Below are positions 36,654-44,923 of a stretch of 64,000 nucleotides of DNA, one piece after another (positions within the stretch are counted from its first letter, which is position 1; every line of letters starts with the position of its first letter). The position numbers were made by a program, and so were the translations under genes. The stretch lies in the NCBI GenBank assembly GCA_029202665.1, contig CP119326.1, positions 3,162,001 through 3,226,000 on the forward strand, read 5' to 3'. The stretch comes from Candidatus Brevundimonas colombiensis (GTDB lineage: Bacteria; Pseudomonadota; Alphaproteobacteria; Caulobacterales; Caulobacteraceae). The notes beneath the pieces are model-generated. The model saw only the letters and a program-made list of their open reading frames with translations, was not told the origin of the DNA and made no database searches.

Positions 36654-36740
36654 ATTGCAAACATGCAAACGCAACTTTGCAAAAAGTGTGGAACTGCGCC
36701 GACTTGCAAAGGATTTTCTGATGATTTGCAAAACTGCAAA
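36654..36740. promoter_or_regulatory. TGCAAA operator array between pccB and its regulator
   Basis: Six TGCAAA-cored 8-mers lie in 87 bases: 36654-36661, 36662-36669, 36676-36683, 36703-36710, 36725-36732 and 36733-36740. Those at 36676 and 36725 are the perfect palindrome TTTGCAAA. The AACTTTGCAAA context at 36673-36683 matches the operator core I recall for RamB/PccR-type regulators. The last site overlaps the regulator's ATG. Binding is inferred. Confidence 0.8.
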
Positions 36741-38164
36741 TGGCTGAGAAGCTTTTTCTCGGCGCTAAACTTCGCAAGTTGCGCGAGGCGCGCGGCTGGA
36801 CGCTTGAGGCCTGCGCCGAACGTCTGGGCCTGTCGCCGTCCTATCTGTCGCAGATCGAGACCAATCAGCGTCCGGCCACCGCCCGGGTTCTGATCGCCCT
36901 GACCCGCGCCTTCCACGTGGACGCCAGTCTGTTCGATCTGGAGGGGGATGCGCGCCTTCTGGCCGACCTGCGCGAGGCCACCACCGACATCGCCGGTCAG
37001 GCGGAGCCGCCGACCGCCGCAGAGCTGAAACAAGCAATCGCCAACACCCCGCGCCTGGCGCGCCAGTTCCTGGCCCTGCACCAGACCTTCCGCCGCCTGG
37101 ACGAGCGAGTGAAGGCGCTGGACGACACCCTGGGCCGGGACGAGCACGGCGCCAGCGTCGCCCTCTTGCCCTATGAGGAGGTGCGCGACTTCTTCCACTA
37201 TCGCGACAACTATATCGACGCCCTGGACACGGCGGCCGAGGCGCTGGCGGTGACGCTTGTGCAGGACGGCCAGATCGAACGGGCGCTGGAGACCGCACTG
37301 GCCGACACGCACGGGGTGCGGGTCGTCTATGTGGCCGGACAGGAGGCCCTGCGCCGCTATGATCCGACCAGCCGCGTCCTGACGCTGGACGCCTGGCAGC
37401 CGGGGGCCAGCCGATCGTTCCAGCTGGCCCACCAGCTGTCCCTGCTGTCGTTCCGCGAGACCATAGAGGCCGAGCTGGATCAGGCCGCCTTCCGCACCGA
37501 CGCCGCCCGCGCCGTGGCCCGCGTCGGACTGGCCAATTATGCGGCGGGCGCCCTGCTGCTGCCCTACCGCGCCTTCCTGGAAGCGGCGCGCGAGGAGAAG
37601 CACGACATCGACCGGCTGCGCACCCGGTTTCAGGTCAGTTTCGAACAGGTCTGCCACCGTCTTTCGACCCTGCAGAAGCCCGGCTGGCGCGGCGTGCCCT
37701 TCTATTTCGCCCGCGTGGACATGGCCGGGAACATCACCAAGCGGCACAGCGCCACGCGCTTCCAGTTCGCCCGTTTCGGCGGCGCCTGCCCGCTGTGGAA
37801 CGTGCACGAGGCCTTCGCCGCGCCGGATCGGATCGGGGTGCAGTTGGCCGAGATGCCTGATGGATCGCGCTACATCTCCATCGCCCGTTCGGTGTCGAAG
37901 CCCAGCGGCTCCTATCTGGCGGGCGACCGTCGCTACGCCCTGTCGCTGGGGTGCGAGGTCGAGCACGCCTCGGCCCTGGTCTATGCGTCGGGCCTGGACC
38001 TGAACGGCCCCGCCGCCCGCATCGGCGTCAGCTGCCGCATCTGCGAGCGCACCGACTGCACCCAGCGCGCCTTCCCGCCCATCGACCGCACCCTTCATGT
38101 GCCGGAAAACGAGCGCGGCGTGGTGCCCTATGTGCTGGATGGGCCGCGTCTGGATCGCTATTGA
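36740..38164 (+). CDS. pccR: PccR-type ScfR-family regulator of propionate assimilation
   Basis: A 474-residue regulator: XRE helix-turn-helix at about residues 8-65 (WTLEACAERLGLSPSYLSQIE), an IrrE-like middle domain lacking HEXXH (FQLAHQLSLLSF), the block FQFARFGGACPLWNVHEAF and a cysteine cluster CRICERTDC. It is divergent from pccB with a TGCAAA array between them, which matches the setting described for PccR in Rhodobacter. The name rests on that context. No Shine-Dalgarno is present: the start codon follows directly on an operator word, so the mRNA may be leaderless and the gene autoregulated. Its length equals that of the paralogue at 7614. Confidence 0.88.
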   Translation: MAEKLFLGAKLRKLREARGWTLEACAERLGLSPSYLSQIETNQRPATARVLIALTRAFHVDASLFDLEGDARLLADLREATTDIAGQAEPPTAAELKQAIANTPRLARQFLALHQTFRRLDERVKALDDTLGRDEHGASVALLPYEEVRDFFHYRDNYIDALDTAAEALAVTLVQDGQIERALETALADTHGVRVVYVAGQEALRRYDPTSRVLTLDAWQPGASRSFQLAHQLSLLSFRETIEAELDQAAFRTDAARAVARVGLANYAAGALLLPYRAFLEAAREEKHDIDRLRTRFQVSFEQVCHRLSTLQKPGWRGVPFYFARVDMAGNITKRHSATRFQFARFGGACPLWNVHEAFAAPDRIGVQLAEMPDGSRYISIARSVSKPSGSYLAGDRRYALSLGCEVEHASALVYASGLDLNGPAARIGVSCRICERTDCTQRAFPPIDRTLHVPENERGVVPYVLDGPRLDRY

Positions 38165-38171
38165 TCGATCC

Positions 38172-39209
38172 ATGAGTTCGAACGATCCGATCGGTGTCGC
38201 CGTCGTGGGCTACGGCCTGGCGGGCCAGACCTTCCACGCGCCGTTGATTTCCGCGACGCCAGGGTTGGTCCTGCGCGCCGTCGTCTCATCGCGGCCCGAA
38301 GCGGTTCACGCCGACTGGCCTGAGGTCGAGGTGCTGCCTGATCTGGACGCCGCCTTGTCGCGCGCCGACATCGGCCTGATCGTCGTCGCCACGCCCGACG
38401 CCCTGCATGCCGAACAATCCATCGCGGCTCTGAAGGCCGGCAAGTCGGTGGTGGTGGACAAACCCTTCGCCGCTACTCTGGACGACGCCGAAAGGGTGGC
38501 GGCCGTCGCGGCCGCGTCGCCCGGCGTGTTCAGCGTTTTCCAGAACCGCCGCTGGGACGCCGACTTCCTGACCCTGCGCCGACTGCTCGCCGAGGGGGCT
38601 CTGGGTGAGATCGCCGTGTTCGAAAGCCATTTCGACCGCTTTCGCCCCGCCGTCACCGACCGCTGGAAGGACAGTCGCGACGGCGGCGTGTGGGCCGACC
38701 TGGGTCCGCATCTGATCGATCAGGCTGTACAATTGTTCGGGCCGCCCTTGGGCGTTTACGCCGACCTGCAGGCCCAGCGTCGGGGCGCGACCGCCATCGA
38801 CTACGCCCATGTCCTGCTGCTTTATGATCGGCTGCGGGTGATCCTCAACATGGGCCATCTGACCGCGGAGTCCAGCCTGCGCTACGTCGTGCATGGCGAC
38901 GGCGGCAGTTTCGTCAAACACGGGCTGGACGCTCAGGAGGGTCAGTCCAAGGCGGGCCTGCGCCCCGGCGACGCCGACTGGGGGCTGGACCCGTCGCCCG
39001 GCGTTCTGACCCAGATGGTCGACGACCGACCGATCCGCACCACGCCGACGCCCGAGCGTGGCGACTATCCGGCCTTCTACGCCGCCATGCGCGATGCGAT
39101 CCGGGGCAAGGGTCCGCCCCCCGTCCCCGCCGATCAGGCCCTGATAACGATGCGGATCATCGACGCGGGCCTGCGCAGCGCGGCGGAAGGGCGCGAGATC
39201 GCGCTCTAG
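38172..39209 (+). CDS. Gfo/Idh/MocA-family NAD(P)-dependent oxidoreductase
   Basis: A 345-residue dehydrogenase. The N-terminal Rossmann fold has VAVVGYGLAGQTFHAPLI and the family lysine motif DKPFA. The C-terminal domain has GGVWADLGPHLIDQA, with the active-site His. The sequence resembles the YdgJ-like subgroup of sugar or polyol dehydrogenases; the substrate is unknown. The ATG at 38172 is 7 bases after the pccR stop, so it is probably cotranscribed with the regulator, though no functional link is obvious. Its stop shares CTAG with convergent pyk. Confidence 0.92.
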   Translation: MSSNDPIGVAVVGYGLAGQTFHAPLISATPGLVLRAVVSSRPEAVHADWPEVEVLPDLDAALSRADIGLIVVATPDALHAEQSIAALKAGKSVVVDKPFAATLDDAERVAAVAAASPGVFSVFQNRRWDADFLTLRRLLAEGALGEIAVFESHFDRFRPAVTDRWKDSRDGGVWADLGPHLIDQAVQLFGPPLGVYADLQAQRRGATAIDYAHVLLLYDRLRVILNMGHLTAESSLRYVVHGDGGSFVKHGLDAQEGQSKAGLRPGDADWGLDPSPGVLTQMVDDRPIRTTPTPERGDYPAFYAAMRDAIRGKGPPPVPADQALITMRIIDAGLRSAAEGREIAL

Positions 39210-40651
39210 CCCTTTCTGCGTCCCTTTGACGTGGCCGCCGGCGCATGGGCCAGACGCAGCAGATTGGCCGCTCCCGGCGCCCCGAACGGCGTGCCCGCCA
39301 GGATCAGGATGCGCTGGCCAGGCTCTGCCAGACCGTATCGGACGGCGCTGTTCACGGCATCGTCGGTGACGGCCTCCAGCGAGTCCGGCTGATCGCCCAG
39401 ACGCGGCTCCAGCCCCCAGACCAGGGCCAGACGGCGCGCCGTATTGGGGTTCGGCGTCAGCACCAGGATCGGCTTCAACGGCCGCTCGCGCGCCATCCGC
39501 CGCGCCGTGCCGCCCAGGGTCGTGAACACCACCAGACAGCCGGTCGATGGGGCATTGGCCGCCATGGCCGCGGCCCCGACCAGGGCGTCCACGTCATGCT
39601 CGTCCATGCCCGCGTGTTCGGCGCCCATCAGGCTGGGCCAGTTGGGATCGCGTTCGACCCGCTCGATGATGCGGCTCATGATGCCGACGGATTCCAGCGG
39701 ATAGTCGCCCGACGCCGTCTCGGCCGACAGCATCAGGGCGTCCGCGCCTTCATAAACCGCATTGGCCACGTCGGTGGCCTCGGCCCGGGTCGGGGCCGGG
39801 GCGCTGGTCATCGACTCCAACATCTGGGTCGCCACGATCACCGGCACGCCGCGATTGCGGGCGGCGCGAACGATCTGCTTCTGCGCCACCGGCACGTCCT
39901 CAGGGTCCAGTTCGACCCCCAGGTCGCCGCGCGCCACCATGACCCCGTCGCAATAGTCCAGAATAGCTTCAAGATCGGCCAGAGCCGCCGGCTTCTCGAT
40001 CTTGGCCAGACAGGCGGCCTGGCCATTCACGATCCGCTTCAACTCGGCCATGTCCTCAGGCTTCTGAACGAAGCTGAGCGCGACCCAGTCCACCCCCATC
40101 CGCAGGGCGAAGGCCAGATCCTCGCGGTCCTTGGGCGTCAGCGCCGAGACCGGGATCACCGCTTCCGGCACCGCCACGCCCTTGCGATCCGACAGTTTGG
40201 ATCCGCTTTCGACCGTCACGTCCGCCCAGTCGTCGCTGCGCTCGCCCACGCGCAGGCGAACCCGCCCGTCGTCAAGCAGCAGCAGCATGCCCGGGCGCAG
40301 GGCCTTGAAGATTTCGGGATGCGGCATCTGCACCCGCGTCTCGTCGCCCGGCGTCGGGTCCAGGTCGAACCGCATGGTATGGCCCGGCCGAACCGAGATC
40401 TCGACGTCCTTGAACCGGCCCAGCCGCAGCTTGGGTCCCTGCAAGTCGGCCAGCACGCCCAGCGGACGCTGCAGCGCCATCTCGGCGCCGCGCACGGCCT
40501 TCAGGGCGGCGGCGTGATCCTCGTGCGAGCCGTGGCTGAAATTCAGGCGAAAGACATCGACCCCGGCCTGCGCCAGCGCCTTGACGGTGCTGGGCGCGCG
40601 GCTTGCAGGGCCCAGGGTCGCGACGATGCGGGCGCGGCGAGCTCGGTTCAT
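39206..40651 (-). CDS. pyk: Pyruvate kinase
   Basis: Final step of glycolysis, phosphoenolpyruvate plus ADP to pyruvate plus ATP. The 481-residue length is normal. Motifs are RARIVATLGPAS at the start, VFRLNFSHGSHEDH, the active-site region CLAKIEKPAALADLEAI, VMVARGDLGVELD and MLSAETASGDYPLE. An AGGAAA site precedes the ATG at 40651. It lies downstream of the PafA-type phosphatase with a small hairpin between. Confidence 0.98.
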   Translation of the reverse strand: MNRARRARIVATLGPASRAPSTVKALAQAGVDVFRLNFSHGSHEDHAAALKAVRGAEMALQRPLGVLADLQGPKLRLGRFKDVEISVRPGHTMRFDLDPTPGDETRVQMPHPEIFKALRPGMLLLLDDGRVRLRVGERSDDWADVTVESGSKLSDRKGVAVPEAVIPVSALTPKDREDLAFALRMGVDWVALSFVQKPEDMAELKRIVNGQAACLAKIEKPAALADLEAILDYCDGVMVARGDLGVELDPEDVPVAQKQIVRAARNRGVPVIVATQMLESMTSAPAPTRAEATDVANAVYEGADALMLSAETASGDYPLESVGIMSRIIERVERDPNWPSLMGAEHAGMDEHDVDALVGAAAMAANAPSTGCLVVFTTLGGTARRMARERPLKPILVLTPNPNTARRLALVWGLEPRLGDQPDSLEAVTDDAVNSAVRYGLAEPGQRILILAGTPFGAPGAANLLRLAHAPAATSKGRRKG

Positions 40652-40672
40652 GAACGTTTCCTATTGGCCTTC

Positions 40673-40690
40673 AGGGGCGGATTCGCCCCT
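40673..40690 (-). terminator. Hairpin between phosphatase gene and pyk
   Basis: AGGGGCG-GATT-CGCCCCT forms a 7-bp stem with a 4-base loop 78 bases past the phosphatase stop and 22 bases before the pyk ATG. No T-run follows in the minus direction. It may be a weak terminator or a leader structure affecting pyk. Confidence 0.4.
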
Positions 40691-40767
40691 TACTGCCCAC
40701 GAAACGCGCCGCACGTAAGACCGCCTTCCCCTCGGGAAACACGAGTTTACGGCGTCGTCACAGAAGT

Positions 40768-42507
40768 TTACCGCGCCGACGTCTGCGCCGTCGCCGGACA
40801 ATCCGCGACGTTGAACCCGTTCAGATCGATGCAGCGCCCCTCGACCTGGGGGGCCGAAATGCCGATCAGGTGCGCCAGGGTCGGGGCGATGTCGACGGTG
40901 CGGATGGGCAGAAAGCGTTCCTCGCCATGCGCGCCGGGCCACCAGAAGATAATCGGCACGCGGCGGTCGAACTCGAACGGGGTGCCATGGCCGCTGAGCG
41001 TTCCGCCGACGCGGCCGCCGGCGTTGACATTCTGGGCCAGGGCGAACTGGATGTCCGGCGAACGCTCGGCCACCGTCGACAGGCGCATCCGCTCGCGAAG
41101 CGTCATCATCTCGGGCTGGCGGCTGTCGGGGATCGGTTCGGCCAGCAGCCGGTCGCGGGTCTCGGCGAAGGCCACATCAGGCAGTTGGCGCAGCATCTCG
41201 ACCGCCGCCTCGGCGACCTGAGTCCGCAAGGGATCAGGCAGGGATTTATGTTCGGCATCGGCGACCATCAGGCCGCTGCCGCCCGCCTGCAACGGCTCGG
41301 CCGGCAGGTTAAAGCGGGTCTTCAGCGCCGCATTGACCGCCTGGATCGCATCCATGTCCAGCCGGCGCGCGTGGGGATAACCTTGGGCGTGCAGACGCTC
41401 GACAAAGTCCGACCCGCCGTGATCGGCCGTCAGAACCACCAGGGCGCCGCCCGGAACCTGAGCCAGCCTGTCCAGGAAGGCGCCCAAAGCCACATCCAGA
41501 CGATGCATCTGTTCGCACATCTCCGGCCCCTGGGTGCCGTAGGCGTGGCCGATGCGATCGGTGGCCGACAGGCTGACGCCCAGCATGTCGGTCGTGGCGC
41601 CCTGCCCCAGCTTCTGGGTGTCCAGCAGATATTCGGCGGCCTTCAGCGTCTGCTCGTCCAGCAGGGGCGAGTTGTCGAACGACAGCCTGGCTGGCGGCAG
41701 TTGCGAATGGAAGGTCTGGCCCCGGATGGTCCAGTCGCCGGCCAGGGCGCGGCACTCGCCGTTCTGATAGTCCCAGCTCACGGGGTTGGCGGCCAGCCAG
41801 GCGTTGAAGGCGCGATTGAAGCCGGCGACGGGCACCAGTCGCCCCTCCGCCGTCTGTCCCGGTTCGACATAGGTGGTCAGCCCGAACCCGTCAGTGAACC
41901 AGAAGGCCTGGCCCTGATGGCCCGCCAGATTGATGGCCCCCCGATCCTTGCCCGAAACGCCGAACACCTTGCTCTCGGGACTGACGGCCTTCAACCAGTC
42001 GCCGACCGTCGTGGCCTGAAGCTGCTCGGTCCCGACCGGACCGTTGTCGGTGTCGTCGCGGCCGTGGGCCAGATGATTGCGGGTCGAGGCCAGGCAATAG
42101 ACCTCCTTGCCCGTCTTGGCGTCGATCCAGTCATTGGCGGGGATGCCGGTTTCGACCGGATGCATCCCGGTCAGGACGGTGGAATGGCCGGGACAGGTCT
42201 CGGTCAAACCGTGGCTTTGATAGCCGTTGATCGACACCAGTCCTTGATCGGCCATGCGACGCAGACCGCCGGTGAAGCGGCCGCGATACTGGTCGAACAG
42301 ATTGGCGCTGAACTGATCCACCACGATGGTCACGATCAGCTTGGGCGGCGCAAGGGCCGTAGCCGACGCCTGGGTCGCAGGGTTCTGCGTCGCGCCCGAC
42401 TGAGCTTGCCCCTGTGCGTTGGCGACGCCCGTCATCGACACGGCGGCCAGCACGGCTAGGGCGGCGTTACGCGAAACGTACCTGGCCCAAGGCTTGATCG
42501 ACGACAT
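40768..42507 (-). CDS. PafA-type alkaline phosphatase, exported
   Basis: A 579-residue alkaline phosphatase-superfamily enzyme with a signal peptide (cleaved near GVANAQ). The nucleophile is a Thr in LTETCPGHSTVLTG, as in PafA and nucleotide pyrophosphatases, rather than the Ser of PhoA. Zinc ligands are suggested by TIVVDQFSANL, SATDRIGHAYG, VVLTADHGGSD and SGHGTPFEF. Expected role: phosphate release from phosphomonoesters in the periplasm. The ATG at 42507 (MSSIKPW) starts a clear signal peptide; the longer frame is not coding. No Pho box was identified. Confidence 0.9.
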   Translation of the reverse strand: MSSIKPWARYVSRNAALAVLAAVSMTGVANAQGQAQSGATQNPATQASATALAPPKLIVTIVVDQFSANLFDQYRGRFTGGLRRMADQGLVSINGYQSHGLTETCPGHSTVLTGMHPVETGIPANDWIDAKTGKEVYCLASTRNHLAHGRDDTDNGPVGTEQLQATTVGDWLKAVSPESKVFGVSGKDRGAINLAGHQGQAFWFTDGFGLTTYVEPGQTAEGRLVPVAGFNRAFNAWLAANPVSWDYQNGECRALAGDWTIRGQTFHSQLPPARLSFDNSPLLDEQTLKAAEYLLDTQKLGQGATTDMLGVSLSATDRIGHAYGTQGPEMCEQMHRLDVALGAFLDRLAQVPGGALVVLTADHGGSDFVERLHAQGYPHARRLDMDAIQAVNAALKTRFNLPAEPLQAGGSGLMVADAEHKSLPDPLRTQVAEAAVEMLRQLPDVAFAETRDRLLAEPIPDSRQPEMMTLRERMRLSTVAERSPDIQFALAQNVNAGGRVGGTLSGHGTPFEFDRRVPIIFWWPGAHGEERFLPIRTVDIAPTLAHLIGISAPQVEGRCIDLNGFNVADCPATAQTSAR

Positions 42508-42590
42508 GACAGGACACTCCAACAAAAGGCAGGCGGCCTCTAGCGGCTGCAGATTGCATCTACGTGACAGGCGCCAGGGCCAGCTTGACC

Positions 42591-43535
42591 TTAGTGCGAT
42601 TCCTTGCCGCGCAGGCGGCCGACCTGATGGACGATCAGCACGACCAGACCGCCGACGATCAGACCGACGATCGCAGAGGCGACAGCCGTCGTCAGCCAGC
42701 CCGTCACAGGCCCCACCGGCCCCGTCGCGGCCGCGACCGCGTGCGACAGATGCTCCAGCGGCACGGCGGGCCAATGCAGACCCAGCGTATGCGAGCCGTG
42801 GACCAATATGCCCCCGCCGACCCACAGCATGGCCGCCGTGCCGATCACCGACAGGGCGCTCATCACCACCGGCATCCCCTTGACCAGACCGCGCCCCAGG
42901 CCGCGCACACCGCCATTGTCGCGGCGCGCCAGCACCAGGCCGATGTCGTCCATCTTCACGATCAGGCCGACGGCCCCATAGACGGCGATGGTCATGGCGA
43001 CGCCCACCACCACCAGCACCGCCGCCTGGGTCAGGATCGGCTGGGCGGCCACGTCGGCCAGGGCGATGGCCATGATCTCGGCCGACAGGATCAGGTCGGT
43101 CCGCACCGCCCCCTTCACCGTCGTCTTCTCCAGTGCGGCGGCGTCGCCGGTCTGGACCGCCGCCTCGTCATGGCCGCCGCGACCAAAGGCCTCCAGCAGC
43201 TTCTCGGCCCCCTCGAAACACAGATAGGTCCCGCCGCACATCAGAATGGGCGTGATGGCCCAGGGCGCGAAGGCGCTGAGCAGCAGCGCCGCCGGCAGAA
43301 TGATGATCAGCTTGTTGCGAAACGACCCTAGCGCGATCTTGCCGATGATCGGCAACTCCCGGCTGGGCGACAGGCCGGTGACATAGCGCGGCGTCACCGC
43401 CGCATCGTCCACCACCACGCCCGCCGCCTTGGTCGAAGCCTTGCCGGCGGCCGCGCCGACATCGTCCAGCGACGCCGCCGCCAGTTTGGCGATGCCGGCG
43501 ACATCGTCCAGCAGCGCAATCAATCCAGAAGGCAT
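42591..43535 (-). CDS. DUF808 (YedI-like) membrane protein
   Basis: A 314-residue protein with about six to eight hydrophobic segments. The N-terminal block SGLIALLDDVAGIAKLAAASLDDV is characteristic of DUF808, as is GTYLCFEGAEKLLE. Function unknown in the family. It begins 6 bases after the aminotransferase stop, so it is cotranscribed with it. Confidence 0.9.
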   Translation of the reverse strand: MPSGLIALLDDVAGIAKLAAASLDDVGAAAGKASTKAAGVVVDDAAVTPRYVTGLSPSRELPIIGKIALGSFRNKLIIILPAALLLSAFAPWAITPILMCGGTYLCFEGAEKLLEAFGRGGHDEAAVQTGDAAALEKTTVKGAVRTDLILSAEIMAIALADVAAQPILTQAAVLVVVGVAMTIAVYGAVGLIVKMDDIGLVLARRDNGGVRGLGRGLVKGMPVVMSALSVIGTAAMLWVGGGILVHGSHTLGLHWPAVPLEHLSHAVAAATGPVGPVTGWLTTAVASAIVGLIVGGLVVLIVHQVGRLRGKESH

Positions 43536-43541
43536 GGCGGA

Positions 43542-44750
43542 TCAGTCTTCCCGGCTGGGCGGCACATTGACGCCCTGCGATTTCAGATAGGCTTTCACGT
43601 TGCGCGCGGCCTGACGGATGCGCTGCTCGTTCTCGACCATGGCGATCCGGACAAAGCCCTCGCCATTCTCGCCATAGCCGACGCCCGCCGCCACCGCGAC
43701 CTTGGCGTGGGTCAGAAGCTGTTTGGAGAATTCCAGGCTGCCCAGATGCTTCAGCGCCGGGGGCAGCGGCGCCCAGGCGAACATGGAGGCCGCAGGCTTG
43801 GGAATATCCCACCCGGCGCGCCCGAAACTGTCGACCAGCACGTCACGACGGCGGTGGTACAGTTCGCGGTTCTTGTCGACGATGTCCTGCGGCCCGTTCA
43901 GCGCGGCGCAGGCCGCCGCCTGGATCGGCGTGAAGGCGCCATAGTCCAGATAGGACTTCACCCGCGACATGGCCGCGATCAGCTTCTTGTTGCCGACCGC
44001 GAACCCGATGCGCCAGCCCGCCATGCTATAGGTCTTGGACAGGGAGGTGAACTCGATCGCCACGTCCTTGGCGCCGGGAACCTGCAGGATCGAGACCGTC
44101 GGTTTGCCGTCGTAATACAGCTCCGAATAGGCCAGGTCGCTGATGATCCACAGGTCGTTGGCCTTGGCGAAGTCCACGACGCGTTCATAGAAGGCCAGAT
44201 CGACCGTCTCGGCCGTCGGGTTGGACGGATAGTTCATCACCAGGATCTTGGGGCGCGGCACGGTGAAGGCCATCGCCCGCTCCAACGCCTCGAAATACTT
44301 CTCGTCCGGCGTGGTCGGCACGCTGCGGATCGCCGCGCCCGCGATGATGAAGCCGAAGGTGTGGATTGGATAGGACGGATTGGGTGCCAGGATCACGTCG
44401 CCCGGCTCGGTGATCGCGGTGGCCAGGCTGGCCAGACCTTCCTTCGAGCCCATGGTGACGATCACCTCGGTCTCGGGATCGACGTCGACGCCGAAACGAC
44501 GGCCGTAATAATTGGCCTGGGCGCGGCGCAGGCCCGGAATGCCCTTGGACTGCGAATAGCCGTGGGCGTCGGGCTTCCTCGCCACCTCGATCAGCTTGTC
44601 GATCACGTGCTGGGGCGGCGGCAGGTCCGGGTTGCCCATGCCAAGATCGATCACGTCCTCGCCCGCTGCGCGTGCCGCCGCTCGCATCGCATTGGTCTCG
44701 GCGATGACATAGGGCGGCAACCGCTTCATGCGGTAGAATTCTTCGGACAT
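43542..44750 (-). CDS. alaC: Class I/II aminotransferase (AlaC-like)
   Basis: A 402-residue PLP enzyme. The PLP lysine is in TSLSKTYSMAGWRIGF; other motifs are DLGMGNPDLPPP, MNYPSNPTAETV and ISDLAYSELYYDG. The closest characterised type is AlaC, a glutamate-pyruvate aminotransferase for alanine synthesis; related enzymes accept methionine or aspartate-type substrates, so the symbol is a best guess. The ATG at 44750 (MSEEFYRMKRLPPY) matches family starts. It precedes the DUF808 gene. The 173 bases between it and hemN hold no recognised site. Confidence 0.88.
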   Translation of the reverse strand: MSEEFYRMKRLPPYVIAETNAMRAAARAAGEDVIDLGMGNPDLPPPQHVIDKLIEVARKPDAHGYSQSKGIPGLRRAQANYYGRRFGVDVDPETEVIVTMGSKEGLASLATAITEPGDVILAPNPSYPIHTFGFIIAGAAIRSVPTTPDEKYFEALERAMAFTVPRPKILVMNYPSNPTAETVDLAFYERVVDFAKANDLWIISDLAYSELYYDGKPTVSILQVPGAKDVAIEFTSLSKTYSMAGWRIGFAVGNKKLIAAMSRVKSYLDYGAFTPIQAAACAALNGPQDIVDKNRELYHRRRDVLVDSFGRAGWDIPKPAASMFAWAPLPPALKHLGSLEFSKQLLTHAKVAVAAGVGYGENGEGFVRIAMVENEQRIRQAARNVKAYLKSQGVNVPPSRED

Positions 44751-44923
44751 GACTGGCTCGTCGTTCGGGGTAGCGGCCTGAGATTGGCCTCCCAAGCGAT
44801 TAGCGCGCCTGCGACCGCCCGCACCAGCGCCGAAAGGCGGTTTTTGCCTCGGATACCGACAAAATCCCCAGTCGAGCGCACGATGCGCGCCGAAAGGCCG
44901 TCACGTCCGCTCCGATCCGGGCG

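Noticed and set aside
36609..36731. N-terminal extension of pccB
   Set aside because: It runs through the TGCAAA array; the ATG at 36608 has a ribosome site and matches family starts.
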